Assembly (NCBI GenBank): GCA_945957605.1
Contig: CAMFLR010000014.1
Location: 124,001 to 188,000 of the forward strand
Reading direction: 5' to 3'
From: an uncultured Isosphaeraceae bacterium
Lineage (GTDB): Bacteria > Planctomycetota > Planctomycetia > Isosphaerales > Isosphaeraceae
DNA length: 64,000 nt
Shown here: positions 16,230-24,818 of the stretch, one piece after another
How positions within the stretch are numbered: position 1 is the stretch's first letter
How the letters are laid out: every line of letters starts with the position of its first letter
Program-made: the position numbers and the translations under genes
The notes under the pieces: model-generated
Told to the model about the DNA's origin: nothing
Databases searched by the model: none
What the model saw: the letters and a program-made list of their open reading frames with translations, nothing else

Positions 16230-17605
16230 TGTCCGGCTCCCAACGCGGCGGTGACAACTGACTCAAGCTGACCCAAAGACAGCCCCTTCTGTTCTTGCCG
16301 GGTGGAAAGATCGCGCAGATTGAACAGACCGTTGGTGTTTTCGTCGGGTCCGACGATCACCGCAAAACGATGCCCTCGTGTCGACCCATAACCCATCTGC
16401 TTGCCAACCTGAATGGGATCGGGATAAACCTCAGCGCCGATGCCAGCCGCTCGCAGCCGGGCAGCGACTCCAAACGGCACAGTCGCGTCGACTCCCGGGA
16501 AGTTCGCCACCATGATCGGCACGGTGGTCGCCTTCGCTTCCAACCAGCCCGCCTCTTCCATCAGAGCAAGCAACCGGTCGAGCCCGATCGACGCACCAAC
16601 ACCCGGCAACCGCCGATCGGTAAACAGACTGACGAGGTTGTCATATCGGCCGCCCGAGCTGATCGACCCGAACCGCTCCCAGCCGTTCACGGTCGTCTCG
16701 AAGACGATCCCGGTGTAATAGTCGAGCCCGCGTGCCAGCGCAAGGTCAATCTTGAGCGAGCTTTCCGAAACGCCCGCCGCGCCGAGGAGGTTGAAAACGT
16801 CGCGGAGGTTCGTCAGTCCGGCCTTCGCTTGCGGCAAGTGACCAAGCAGCGTTTCGAGGTTGGGGAGAATCTCAACTCCGCCCCGCCCCTGCTCAACCAC
16901 CACATCAAGTAACCGCCGGGCTTGATCTTCGGACATGACCGCAGTGTTTGCGTCGGTTTCAACCTCGTCGCCCTTGGCCTTGCCCTGGAGTTCGGCGACC
17001 ACCGCATCCTGGCCGACCTTCGCCAGCTTGTCGAGGGCTCGCAGCACGCGGCCTGTCTGCCCCGCCACGCCTAGATGTTCGAGCAGGCCGTCGAGCACGT
17101 TGCGATTGTTCAGCGCGATCGTGAACGCCGGAACTCCCGCCTTGGTAAGCGCGGTGTAGATCACCTGGGCTGTTTCAGCGTCGGCAATGGAACTCTCGGT
17201 GCCGACGGTGTCGAAATCGCACTGAGTGAATTCGCGGAACCGTCCCTTCGCCGGACGCTCGCCACGGAAGACCGAACCGATGGCAAATCGCTTGAACGGG
17301 ACCCCAATTTCGTTGATGTGTTTTGCGACGAACCGGGCGAACGGAACGGTGAGGTCGAACCGGAGCGCGAGCTTACCGGCCTCGCCCCCTTTGTTCGTCA
17401 CCTCGAAGATTTGCCGCAACACCTCGTCGGAGCCGGCCCCCTTACCGGTCAGCACTTCCATGCGTTCGATATGGGGAGTTTCGATGGGAACGAAGCCAAA
17501 CGAGGAAAAGGTCGAGCGGAAACTCGCCAGCATCCGCTCACGCGGAATCGCCAGCGCTGGGGGAATATCGCGCAACCCGCTGGCTACGCGGGGATCAATC
17601 GACAT
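16226..17605 (-). CDS. hisS: Histidyl-tRNA synthetase
   Basis: The enzyme charges tRNA-His. The 459-residue class II synthetase has clear signatures: LALRFDLTVPFARFVA, motif 2 GSVFRGERPAKGRFREFTQC, the two histidine-binding loops (ARGLDYYTGIVFET and SSGGRYDNLV), motif 3 ASIGLDRLLAL, and a C-terminal anticodon-binding domain (VPIMVANFPGVDATVPFGVA onward). It is the first gene of the hisS-hisZ-hisG minus-strand operon, with 4-nt ATGA overlaps downstream. I see no T-box leader in front of it, so regulation is not obvious. Confidence 0.97.
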   Translation of the reverse strand: MSIDPRVASGLRDIPPALAIPRERMLASFRSTFSSFGFVPIETPHIERMEVLTGKGAGSDEVLRQIFEVTNKGGEAGKLALRFDLTVPFARFVAKHINEIGVPFKRFAIGSVFRGERPAKGRFREFTQCDFDTVGTESSIADAETAQVIYTALTKAGVPAFTIALNNRNVLDGLLEHLGVAGQTGRVLRALDKLAKVGQDAVVAELQGKAKGDEVETDANTAVMSEDQARRLLDVVVEQGRGGVEILPNLETLLGHLPQAKAGLTNLRDVFNLLGAAGVSESSLKIDLALARGLDYYTGIVFETTVNGWERFGSISSGGRYDNLVSLFTDRRLPGVGASIGLDRLLALMEEAGWLEAKATTVPIMVANFPGVDATVPFGVAARLRAAGIGAEVYPDPIQVGKQMGYGSTRGHRFAVIVGPDENTNGLFNLRDLSTRQEQKGLSLGQLESVVTAALGAGQ

Positions 17606-18161
17606 GACGGAAGAACCTTTCCTCGACGCGGTTTTCGACTTTCGAGTCCAGTAGTCTACCAGAACTCCCTCCAGCAGTGAACTTACTGCCTCATCGCCCG
17701 CCGTTCATAAGATCAAGTTTACTTCCAAAGGAAGTCTCCCAAATGCGACGGTCTGATTAAGAACTCCAACACCGGCCAATTATCATAACCCCAAAAAGAA
17801 AACACACTTAGCATATTAGGCAATTTCTAATTTTTGGCCTTTCCTCCCATGCTATCGTCATGATAACTCTTAAATACGTGCCTGATTGACGGGTTACGAA
17901 ACCCGTAGGTCGTTAGGAAAAATTGTCGGTCGTTTGTCATCAACGACGGCCGATATCCGGGCGGCTCGACATGCCGATTCGATGTATGAGACGGAGTCGA
18001 ATCAACGCACGACATGAGCAGTCTATTCACGCCGACGTGATTGAAATGATGAATTTTGTGCGGACTTTGGGCGCATCCAAAGTATGGGGGTTGCGTGACG
18101 TCCCCCCCTACACTTCCGGGTGCGAGCCTGTGAGAAATGAACTCAAGCGGGAGGAACTGTA
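17606..18161. other. AT-richer divergent region between hisS and marR
   Basis: No gene is called in these 556 nt; the frames present translate to sequence without family character. The region is visibly richer in A and T than its surroundings (17660-17870). It contains a perfect 6-bp hairpin ACTTCC-AAA-GGAAGT at 17721-17735 and the inverted repeat at 18064-18083 that is a candidate operator for marR. A clean GGGAGGA at 18149-18155 serves the marR start. Promoters for hisS and marR must lie here, but I cannot name convincing hexamers. Confidence 0.5.
18064..18083. promoter_or_regulatory. Candidate MarR operator (perfect inverted repeat)
   Basis: ACTTTGG (18064-18070) and CCAAAGT (18077-18083) are perfect reverse complements separated by 6 nt, 78 nt upstream of the marR ATG. 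MarR-family dimers usually bind palindromes of this size in their own promoter regions. The assignment is by position and symmetry only. Confidence 0.45.
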
Positions 18162-18656
18162 ATGGACGCTCCCTCGTCCTCAACACCGGGGCCAGGTGAT
18201 GGTCCTGGGTTTCTCCTTTGGCAGGTTGCCAACGCCTGGCAACGCCGCCTTCGGCAGGCCCTGGAGAAGGTCGGACTGACTCACGTGCAATTCGTGTTGC
18301 TCGCGGGAATCAAGGGGCTCGAAGAAGCCCAGATGCCAATCACGCAGGCCACTCTCGCGCGCTTCGTGCGTGTCGACGAGATGATGACCTCGCAGGTCAT
18401 CCGCATGCTTGAAAGGCGCGGGACGGTCATGCGCCGGCCGCACCCGCACGACCTCCGAGCACGCTCGCTCGCACTCTCTGAAGAAGGCGAGAGGCTACTC
18501 GAGTGGGCCAAGCCAATCGTAGCCGCCGTCGACGAGGCGTTCTTCAGCCTGCCGGAAGAAATGCTAAACGCGCTGGTGCAGTCGCTCTGGCAACTCATCC
18601 AATCGCAGGACGAAGACCCGGACCAAACCGGAACTCGCGTTCCGACAACCGTTTAG
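18162..18656 (+). CDS. MarR-family transcriptional regulator
   Basis: This 164-residue winged-helix regulator has the MarR layout: an N-terminal dimerisation helix (LLWQVANAWQRRLRQALEKV), helix-turn-helix (ITQATLARFVRVDEMMTSQV about residues 63-82, IRMLERRGTVMR), the beta wing (PHPHDLRARSLALSEEG) and C-terminal dimerisation helices. MarR proteins usually repress their own gene and neighbours and respond to small aromatic or toxic ligands. GGGAGGA lies 6 nt upstream of the ATG. It ends 9 nt before the convergent MCE gene, so it may regulate the Mla-like genes or a target elsewhere. Confidence 0.92.
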   Translation: MDAPSSSTPGPGDGPGFLLWQVANAWQRRLRQALEKVGLTHVQFVLLAGIKGLEEAQMPITQATLARFVRVDEMMTSQVIRMLERRGTVMRRPHPHDLRARSLALSEEGERLLEWAKPIVAAVDEAFFSLPEEMLNALVQSLWQLIQSQDEDPDQTGTRVPTTV

Positions 18657-18665
18657 CAAACGAGC

Positions 18666-19793
18666 TTACGTTCTCGGAGTAAACAGGATAATCTCCACCC
18701 GCCGGCCTTGCGAGGCCGCGGGCGATGCATTTCCCTCCGCGCTGATGCGAGGGGCCTGATTTCCAAATCCAACAGCGGCGACCTTGCGGGTGCCGAACCA
18801 GCCGACAGTGTCGATCGCATATCTTGCGACAAGATACCGACGGACGGAGTCCGCCTGTTCCTGCGTCATGAGCTGCGCGAGTTCAGGATCGCGACGATCG
18901 TCCGTAAACGCGGCGATCACAACCTCGGTCTTCCCTGTCTTCGCACGCTTGAACCACGTGCCAATCTCATCAAGCAACGCCCGCCCCCCCGGCGTGAGCA
19001 CCGACCGGCCTGGCTCGAACAACGCGTCGGGATGTAGCGTTTTGCTCTCGCGATCGGCCCCCGGCTTGAAGAGCACGCGCTCACGATCGTAGAAGGCACG
19101 CTCATCAAAGTAGCGTGAAAGCGGCCAGGTTCGTTTCAGTGCCGCCAGGTTTTCCTCGAGGTCGTTCAGCGTCCGCGATCCACGATCCGAAAGCGCAAGC
19201 AGTTTTCGATACGCCTCCTCGTCCTGTACCAAACGCCCCAGACTTCCCTTCCCCTCGCGAATCGACGTCGCGATCGAGTTGATCTCACCAAGCCCGCGCT
19301 CAGCCGCAACCGCGACGGCATCAACTCGTTTCAGCGTGACAGTCGCTTGATTCATCAAGTCGGCAATTTCTGGCGTCTGCTCGGCGGCGATCCGCATCGA
19401 ATCCGGCAGTTCGGGAGCATCGGGCAATCCCGGTCTGATTTCGACGACTCGCGCACCGACAACCCCCTGCGACACGATCATCGCCTTGGCATCGGCCCGA
19501 ACGAGCGGACGGAGCGATTCATCAATGCGCATCCATAAGGTTACGAGTCCGCCAGGCGCTGGCGGGGGCTCGATTGCATCGACAACGCCGGCGTCGATCC
19601 CCTGAACCCGCACACGATCGCCGAGATTTAGCCCCGAAATTGACGCAAAGTCAGCACGAACGCGGAAAGTCGGCTGAATGCGCCACTGCCGGCCCGCGAC
19701 GATTGCCACGCCTGTGAACGCGATCGCCGTGATGGTGCCGATGAACAGGAGACTCAAAACGAGTTTTCGAGGGGAGATTGCGTGTCGCATCAT
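18666..19793 (-). CDS. MCE (MlaD-type) protein fused to an OmpA-like domain
   Basis: The product has 375 residues. Domains in order: N-terminal transmembrane anchor (about 11-33), an MCE/MlaD beta-barrel domain (about 43-122, with FASISGLNLGDRVRVQGIDA and VSQGVVGARVVEIRPG), a helical segment (about 140-222), and a C-terminal OmpA-like domain (about 255-372, with LTPGGRALLDEIGTWF, QADSVRRYLVARY and GRRVEIIL). MCE proteins shuttle lipids between membranes; OmpA-like domains bind peptidoglycan. The fusion suggests a lipid conduit anchored to the cell wall. An MlaE permease lies two genes upstream on the same strand, but no ATPase gene is nearby. Confidence 0.85.
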   Translation of the reverse strand: MMRHAISPRKLVLSLLFIGTITAIAFTGVAIVAGRQWRIQPTFRVRADFASISGLNLGDRVRVQGIDAGVVDAIEPPPAPGGLVTLWMRIDESLRPLVRADAKAMIVSQGVVGARVVEIRPGLPDAPELPDSMRIAAEQTPEIADLMNQATVTLKRVDAVAVAAERGLGEINSIATSIREGKGSLGRLVQDEEAYRKLLALSDRGSRTLNDLEENLAALKRTWPLSRYFDERAFYDRERVLFKPGADRESKTLHPDALFEPGRSVLTPGGRALLDEIGTWFKRAKTGKTEVVIAAFTDDRRDPELAQLMTQEQADSVRRYLVARYAIDTVGWFGTRKVAAVGFGNQAPRISAEGNASPAASQGRRVEIILFTPRT

Positions 19794-19866
19794 CTTTTCA
19801 CTTTCTGAGTCACTCTCCGAGCTTCATGCCTGTCTTTATTCGGAGAGCGATCAACATTCCCTCATC

Positions 19867-21108
19867 CTAATAATTTGCCGTTCTCGGTGGACAGGGGATA
19901 TTCGCCGCCAACTCCCGTTTGTTTAATCGAAGTTGGCGAGTGTTTCTTGCTCGCACGCGGCGGAGGCTGTAAATCGCCAGCCCAACGAGCGGCAAGATCA
20001 CAGTGGGCGGCTCAGGCGTGACTTGCTCGTCAACTGCCACACTTAGGTAGGTTCCGTAGCCGCTGATATAGACCGACACCACTCCGTTCGTCGTCGTGAC
20101 AGTGATCGAATCCTCATGAACCTTGCCGTCGCCCGGGTCGATAAACCAGACGGTGGCTGATTGGTCCTCGCCCTTCATGTAGGCGACCGGAGTCGTATTC
20201 AAAGCGCCAACAATTGTGACGGCATGCCCTCCGGTACTGAGCAGCCATTTGAAGAGAAATTCAACGTCGTCGCCATTTTCGAGTGCTTGCAGCAAGTTGG
20301 CCACGTAGCCAGAACCGCTATTGTCGATCTGGCCGATCTCGATGGGCAGATGCTTGTCGGAATCGTATTTCTCAATGCCATTCGCTGCCGCCCCTATCGT
20401 CGTGCCTTCCGCAGGATCAGTCTTCATAAACTGAATGAGCGCGTCGCGAATCGTGTCGGGGTCGGACGTTCCTTTGAGCCCATTTCGCTTGATGAGCCAG
20501 CTTGTACTCATCGCAAACGCCGTCGGCACGCATTGATTCGGTCCCTGGATCAAACTGGGCATGTCGTTGCGATAGATAAAGATCGCAGGCGGCGGCGGGT
20601 CGACCAGGGGCTTAGGAGGTTTGGGAGGGACATAAGGGCCAGGCGGCTTGAACTCGCCGAAATCGGTGATGCCGAATCCATCGTTGCCCATGTAATTGAC
20701 GGGTGCACTCAACAACCGGACCGTTCCCGAATTAAACGTCGGCGCAGTGGACTGTGCGTCGGTGGTCAAAATCGTCTGGTACGCAACTCCGGCGTGGAAG
20801 TCGTTCAGGCCGACGTTCATCACCACGTCTTGGACGCCGTTTTGCACCCCTACCGCCATGTTCCGGACAAGCCAGGATCCGTCGGCACCCACGACATTCA
20901 AATATTCCAGGGTTGGCGACGCGCCAGAATCGATCTGCAATCCATATTGCAGATAGTCAGAAGGCGCCGCGCTCGGCCCCCAAAGCACGGGACTGAACGA
21001 CTCATTGACAACGACCGGCCCAGCGCTGGCATCAACAGCTCTCAAACACACCAACAACCAAGCGATTCCAAGAAGCCAGCGTCGATTCGTGGAAATTGCC
21101 CCGATCAT
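19867..21108 (-). CDS. PEP-CTERM-like protein with a papain-fold (C39-like) core
   Basis: The product has 413 residues. There is a signal peptide (about 1-29, LLGIAWLLVCLRAVDASAG), a beta-rich N-terminal half, a Pro-rich hinge (about 153-175), and a segment resembling C39-like cysteine proteases: QGPNQCVPTAFAMS with Cys193, GGHAVTIVGA with His295, and WFIDPGDG with Asp324. A PEP-CTERM-like sorting tail follows (PEPPTVILPLVGLAIYSLRR, 365-384), unusually extended by about 29 residues. The ATG at 21108 is chosen because GAGAGGA lies just upstream; a longer frame adds 22 non-signal-like residues. Protease activity is inference. It sits between the mlaE and MCE genes. Confidence 0.75.
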   Translation of the reverse strand: MIGAISTNRRWLLGIAWLLVCLRAVDASAGPVVVNESFSPVLWGPSAAPSDYLQYGLQIDSGASPTLEYLNVVGADGSWLVRNMAVGVQNGVQDVVMNVGLNDFHAGVAYQTILTTDAQSTAPTFNSGTVRLLSAPVNYMGNDGFGITDFGEFKPPGPYVPPKPPKPLVDPPPPAIFIYRNDMPSLIQGPNQCVPTAFAMSTSWLIKRNGLKGTSDPDTIRDALIQFMKTDPAEGTTIGAAANGIEKYDSDKHLPIEIGQIDNSGSGYVANLLQALENGDDVEFLFKWLLSTGGHAVTIVGALNTTPVAYMKGEDQSATVWFIDPGDGKVHEDSITVTTTNGVVSVYISGYGTYLSVAVDEQVTPEPPTVILPLVGLAIYSLRRVRARNTRQLRLNKRELAANIPCPPRTANY

Positions 21109-21267
21109 GCGACATCCTCTCACGCCTTGGCGCTCTGGACCGTCGACGATTAGTAACAAAGGAATTGGGGACAATCGCTATCGTACGCGAGTCGATTCGC
21201 ATCGGAAATACAATGGCATCCATGATAAATCAACGAATCCAAACTCAAAAAACAGAGGTCGAGACAC

Positions 21268-22050
21268 TCATCTCTTCCAGCCAATCGCCTCGACCGTCGC
21301 CTGAATCAACGGCACAAGGATGACATTCGCCGCGAACACACCCAGCATCGATCGCACCACGCCGCGAGTCGCCGCGCGGCCAACCGCCTCAGTCGAACGC
21401 TCGGCCCGCAACCCGCTCCAGCAGCCAATCAGCCCTATCACCAACCCAAACACGCCCGTCTTGAGCGTCGCCGGAACAACGTCCGACAGTCGAACGAAAT
21501 CAAACGCGCGCTGACCAAACAACTGCGGCGAGAGCGTCCCGGCGACGAGTTCCGCGAGCAATCCACCCGCCAATGCGCTGACGTCGATGAGCACCGTCAA
21601 AAACGGCACAGCCAAGGTGCAGGCGAGCACTCGCGGACATACAAGTGTCGGCACGACCGGCGCTCCGAGCAACTCCAGCGCGTCAACCTCTTCCGTGAGA
21701 TTCATCGACCCAAGTTCTGCCGCCAACCCTGCACCGAGCCGACCCGCAACGAGCAAACTCGCGAGCACCGGCCCAGTCTCCACCATCACCGCCACGGCCA
21801 ACACACTCGGCAGCGTCGCCTCGATGCCGTATTTGACCAGAAGTCGATGAAGTTGCAGCCATGTGACGAGCCCGATGCTCATCCCCGCGAACAGGACGAG
21901 TGCCAGGCTGCCGAGCGCAACGCGTTCGAACTGATGGATGAGCATCCCGGGACGACGCACGACCGCCCCCGGCAATCCGGCGAGTGCTTCCGCCGAGAAT
22001 CGCACGAAGTCGGTCGTAGCGTACAAGGAATTGCGCAAGGCTTGCCGCAT
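21268..22050 (-). CDS. mlaE: MlaE-family ABC transporter permease
   Basis: This is the inner-membrane permease of Mla/MCE lipid transporters. The 260-residue protein has about five transmembrane helices and the family signature GRLGAGLAAELGSMNLTEEV with DALELLGAP (about residues 102-131). Preceding helices are LALVLFAGMSIGLVTWLQL and SVLAVAVMVETGPVLASLL. It normally works with an MlaF ATPase and an MCE subunit; the MCE-OmpA protein is encoded downstream, but I find no ATPase in the window. The PEP-CTERM-like gene is inserted between them. The ATPase may be encoded elsewhere. Confidence 0.93.
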   Translation of the reverse strand: MRQALRNSLYATTDFVRFSAEALAGLPGAVVRRPGMLIHQFERVALGSLALVLFAGMSIGLVTWLQLHRLLVKYGIEATLPSVLAVAVMVETGPVLASLLVAGRLGAGLAAELGSMNLTEEVDALELLGAPVVPTLVCPRVLACTLAVPFLTVLIDVSALAGGLLAELVAGTLSPQLFGQRAFDFVRLSDVVPATLKTGVFGLVIGLIGCWSGLRAERSTEAVGRAATRGVVRSMLGVFAANVILVPLIQATVEAIGWKR

Positions 22051-22128
22051 GATCGATCCGCCCCTGCAGGGTGATTCGCCGAACCAGGGCGAATCTCAAC
22101 CCGGATCCGGGGCGGGGTCAAGCGATTG

Positions 22129-23379
22129 TCAGCCTTTCTTGAACAAATCGAGCGGGGCAAAGCCGTTGCCGACCACAGCCGCAGCCGGGCAACCGAGCCA
22201 CTCGTCGAGCATCGACGCATAAACGCGGCGGAAGTCGGTATGGAACTTGAAATCGCCGTCGTCGAGGTCATCAAAACTGGGATGCGCTCCAATGAGCCCC
22301 GCCTTCGCGACTGGCCCCACCACGAACAACGGAGCCGCCGCGCCGTGATCGGTACCCGCCGAAGCGTTCTCCGCGACTCGGCGACCGAACTCGCTAAAGG
22401 TCAGAGTTGCAACGCGATCGCCATGCCCAGCGGCGGTAAGGTCGCGATGGAACGCCGCCACCGAGTCGGAAAGCTGATTCAAAAGCGCGGCGTGCGAGCC
22501 AAGTTGATTGGCGTGAGTATCGAAACCATCGAGCGAGGTGTAATAAATCCGCGTTCCAAACCCCGCCTTGATGATCTGCGCAATAAGTTCGAGCCGCTTG
22601 GCGAGACCAAAATCGGGATAGCTCGCCTTCTTGCTCGACTGCTGGTCGAGACTTTCGAGTTTCTTGCTCGAATCATAGGCCGCAAGCGTGCTCCGGCGAA
22701 TGAAGCCGAGCAGCGGATCGGCGGCGGGACGATCAAGTTTCGCCACACGTTCCAGTGCATCGCGCACCTCGCGCTTGGTCGCGACATCGCCGCCAAGCTG
22801 GAGGCGATACTGTTCGAGCGTCGCCAACGACGGAACTTCCGTCTTTTTCGCTTTGAGCGCCAGAGCGAGCGAACGAGTGCCGACGTGCAAACCGGGGATA
22901 TCCGAGCCGGAAAGCGTAGGATTGGCGTCGAGCAAACGACCCAGCCAACCGGTCTCGAGCGCACCATATTCCAGCTTGGCCGTCTCCCAGATTTCCATCG
23001 ACCGGAAGTGTGAACGGTCGGGATTGGGATAGCCGACGCCTTGCAAGATCGCCGCGTGGCCCGACTCGACGAGCTTGGCCATCTCGCCCATCGAGGGGTG
23101 AAGACCAATTTCATCGGTAACCTTGTGAATTTGTCCGCTCGGCAAGCGCAGTGCGCGGCGGGCCTTGGAGTAACCGTCATTCTTGTGCGGAATGACGGTG
23201 TTGAGCCCGTCGTTACCACCGATGAGCTGAATCACCACAAGCACGCGATCGTTCGATTTGGCGGCCGAGGCAGCGCGTGCCGACTGCGTGAGAAAGCCCG
23301 GAACCGTGCTGGCGCCCATCGACACGAGCGTGCTCGCGGCGAGCGACCCTTTGAGAAACCCACGGCGATTGGCGTTCAT
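22129..23379 (-). CDS. DUF1501 protein with Tat signal
   Basis: The product has 416 residues. The N-terminus MNANRRGFLKGSLAASTLV carries a twin-arginine (RRGFLKG) export signal, so it is probably exported folded. The body has the DUF1501 pattern: VLVVIQLIGGNDGLNTVIP, GYPNPDRSHFRSMEIWETAK, SLDGFDTHANQLGSH and FSEFGRRVAENASAGTDHGA, which belong to the alkaline-phosphatase-like superfamily. DUF1501 genes occur very commonly next to DUF1800 genes, as here (37 nt apart). Planctomycetes carry many such pairs. The biochemical role is unknown. Confidence 0.93.
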   Translation of the reverse strand: MNANRRGFLKGSLAASTLVSMGASTVPGFLTQSARAASAAKSNDRVLVVIQLIGGNDGLNTVIPHKNDGYSKARRALRLPSGQIHKVTDEIGLHPSMGEMAKLVESGHAAILQGVGYPNPDRSHFRSMEIWETAKLEYGALETGWLGRLLDANPTLSGSDIPGLHVGTRSLALALKAKKTEVPSLATLEQYRLQLGGDVATKREVRDALERVAKLDRPAADPLLGFIRRSTLAAYDSSKKLESLDQQSSKKASYPDFGLAKRLELIAQIIKAGFGTRIYYTSLDGFDTHANQLGSHAALLNQLSDSVAAFHRDLTAAGHGDRVATLTFSEFGRRVAENASAGTDHGAAAPLFVVGPVAKAGLIGAHPSFDDLDDGDFKFHTDFRRVYASMLDEWLGCPAAAVVGNGFAPLDLFKKG

Positions 23380-23416
23380 GGGGTATCCTTTGAAAACGCT
23401 TGATTCTTTGAATGGA

Positions 23417-24769
23417 TCACGCGAGCTGATATTCAGGCGTCGTCATGACGAGCGTCGCCAGTTCACTAGGGTTGCTTACATTACCGAGCAAACGGGGCTC
23501 GAAGGCATCCTGGATCAGCAATTCGGTGTAGAACTTGCGCGGTTCCACGCCGTGCTTGCTCGCGAGTGCCTTGGCATCGCAACGACCGCCGAGCTGACCG
23601 TTTTCCTTGCCCATGATTGCCAGGGCGAAGTTCGTCCTGTGCAGCATGTTCGTGGTGTTGATCCACATTGAGCCGCCGTCCCATCCCGCGACGCTCGGAG
23701 GCGCGTACAACGTTTGCCCCATTCGCCCGCACATCTCGGCGAGCGTTTCAGGTGCGACAGTCGGCCGAACGATTTCGAGCGCACGAATCGAACCCACCGT
23801 CAGTTCAATCGGCGACTTCACCCGCCGACGCCGCACCGAATCGCTGTAGAACAGGTTCGACGACAGAATCATCTTGAGAGGCGTCTTGATGTCGTAACCC
23901 GACTCGCGGAACGCTTTCGCCAGTGGTGCGATCAAGCTCGCGCCGGGCGTATCGACGTCACTCACGAAATGCCGGAACAACTTGCCGCACAGAAACTCGG
24001 CACACGCGGGCTGGCTCGTGAGCAGGGCGGGAATATCCTCGCCCTTGAACCGGCCGGTCTTGCCCAGAATCGTTTTCACACCGTCGTCGTGCTGCGCGGG
24101 CAGAATGTTGTACTGATCTCGCACCACGAACGCACCTGTGAAGGCGCGGGCTGCTTCCTGAATATCTTTCTCGGTGTACTTGCCGCGACCGAGGGTGAAC
24201 AGTTCCATCACTTCGCGAGCGTAATTCTCATTCGGCTTCGCCTTGCGATTCGCAGTCGAATCGAGCCAGACGAGCATCGCGGGATCCTTGCCAACCCCTG
24301 CCAGCATCGCGCGAAAATCGCCTAGCGCGTGCTCGCGGAGCAAGTCGTTCTGGCGCTGCATGAGCACCGGGTTTTCGACTTTCGTGAGCGACGTCGCGAA
24401 GTGGTTGTGCCAGAAGAGCGTCATCCGTTCGCGCAGCGGCCTGGCCGTCAAGGTCATGCGATACAGCCACAAACCTTGAAGCCGTTGCGGCGTTGCATCG
24501 GTACCAACCGCGGCGGTCATGCTGTCGAGCAGGGCGTCGAACTCATCGGCGGTCTGGCCATCACCGCAGTTTTCTTCGCCGTTCAGCAGCCGTTCGATGC
24601 TCTTTTCGGGACCATCCTTGAGATCCCGTTGAAGCACGTTCCAGGGCGCCGCGAAACCAGCGCGGCGATGGAGATGGGCGACGGCCGCGAGCGTCCAGGG
24701 CGTTTTGGCACCTGGCACGAATCGCGACCATGCCTGGCCAGGATCATCGAGTAAACTCTTGGTGTTCAT
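23417..24769 (-). CDS. DUF1800 protein
   Basis: The product has 450 residues. DUF1800 hallmarks are AHLHRRAGFAAPWNVLQRDL near the start, RERMTLFWHNHFATSLTKV (about 113-131), ENYAREVMELFTLGRGKYTE with DIQEAARAFTGA (about 180-210), SPIELTVGSIRALEI and PSVAGWDGGSMWINTTNMLH. The function is not established; the family is co-encoded with DUF1501 proteins and has been associated with the outer envelope or carbohydrate handling. There is no obvious signal peptide at the N-terminus. It is the upstream partner of DUF1501. A composite inverted repeat lies between it and the next gene upstream. Confidence 0.93.
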   Translation of the reverse strand: MNTKSLLDDPGQAWSRFVPGAKTPWTLAAVAHLHRRAGFAAPWNVLQRDLKDGPEKSIERLLNGEENCGDGQTADEFDALLDSMTAAVGTDATPQRLQGLWLYRMTLTARPLRERMTLFWHNHFATSLTKVENPVLMQRQNDLLREHALGDFRAMLAGVGKDPAMLVWLDSTANRKAKPNENYAREVMELFTLGRGKYTEKDIQEAARAFTGAFVVRDQYNILPAQHDDGVKTILGKTGRFKGEDIPALLTSQPACAEFLCGKLFRHFVSDVDTPGASLIAPLAKAFRESGYDIKTPLKMILSSNLFYSDSVRRRRVKSPIELTVGSIRALEIVRPTVAPETLAEMCGRMGQTLYAPPSVAGWDGGSMWINTTNMLHRTNFALAIMGKENGQLGGRCDAKALASKHGVEPRKFYTELLIQDAFEPRLLGNVSNPSELATLVMTTPEYQLA

Positions 24770-24818
24770 GTATCATTCCTGAAGCTTATCTCATCGAATT
24801 GATCAGAAGGACGAGGGT

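Noticed and set aside
17606-17830. T-box leader for hisS
   Set aside because: No T-box consensus or terminator/antiterminator pair could be found on the minus strand.
17827-18186. 119-codon minus-strand frame in the hisS-marR gap
   Set aside because: It overlaps the marR start, has no ribosome binding site, and its translation has no structure or family character.
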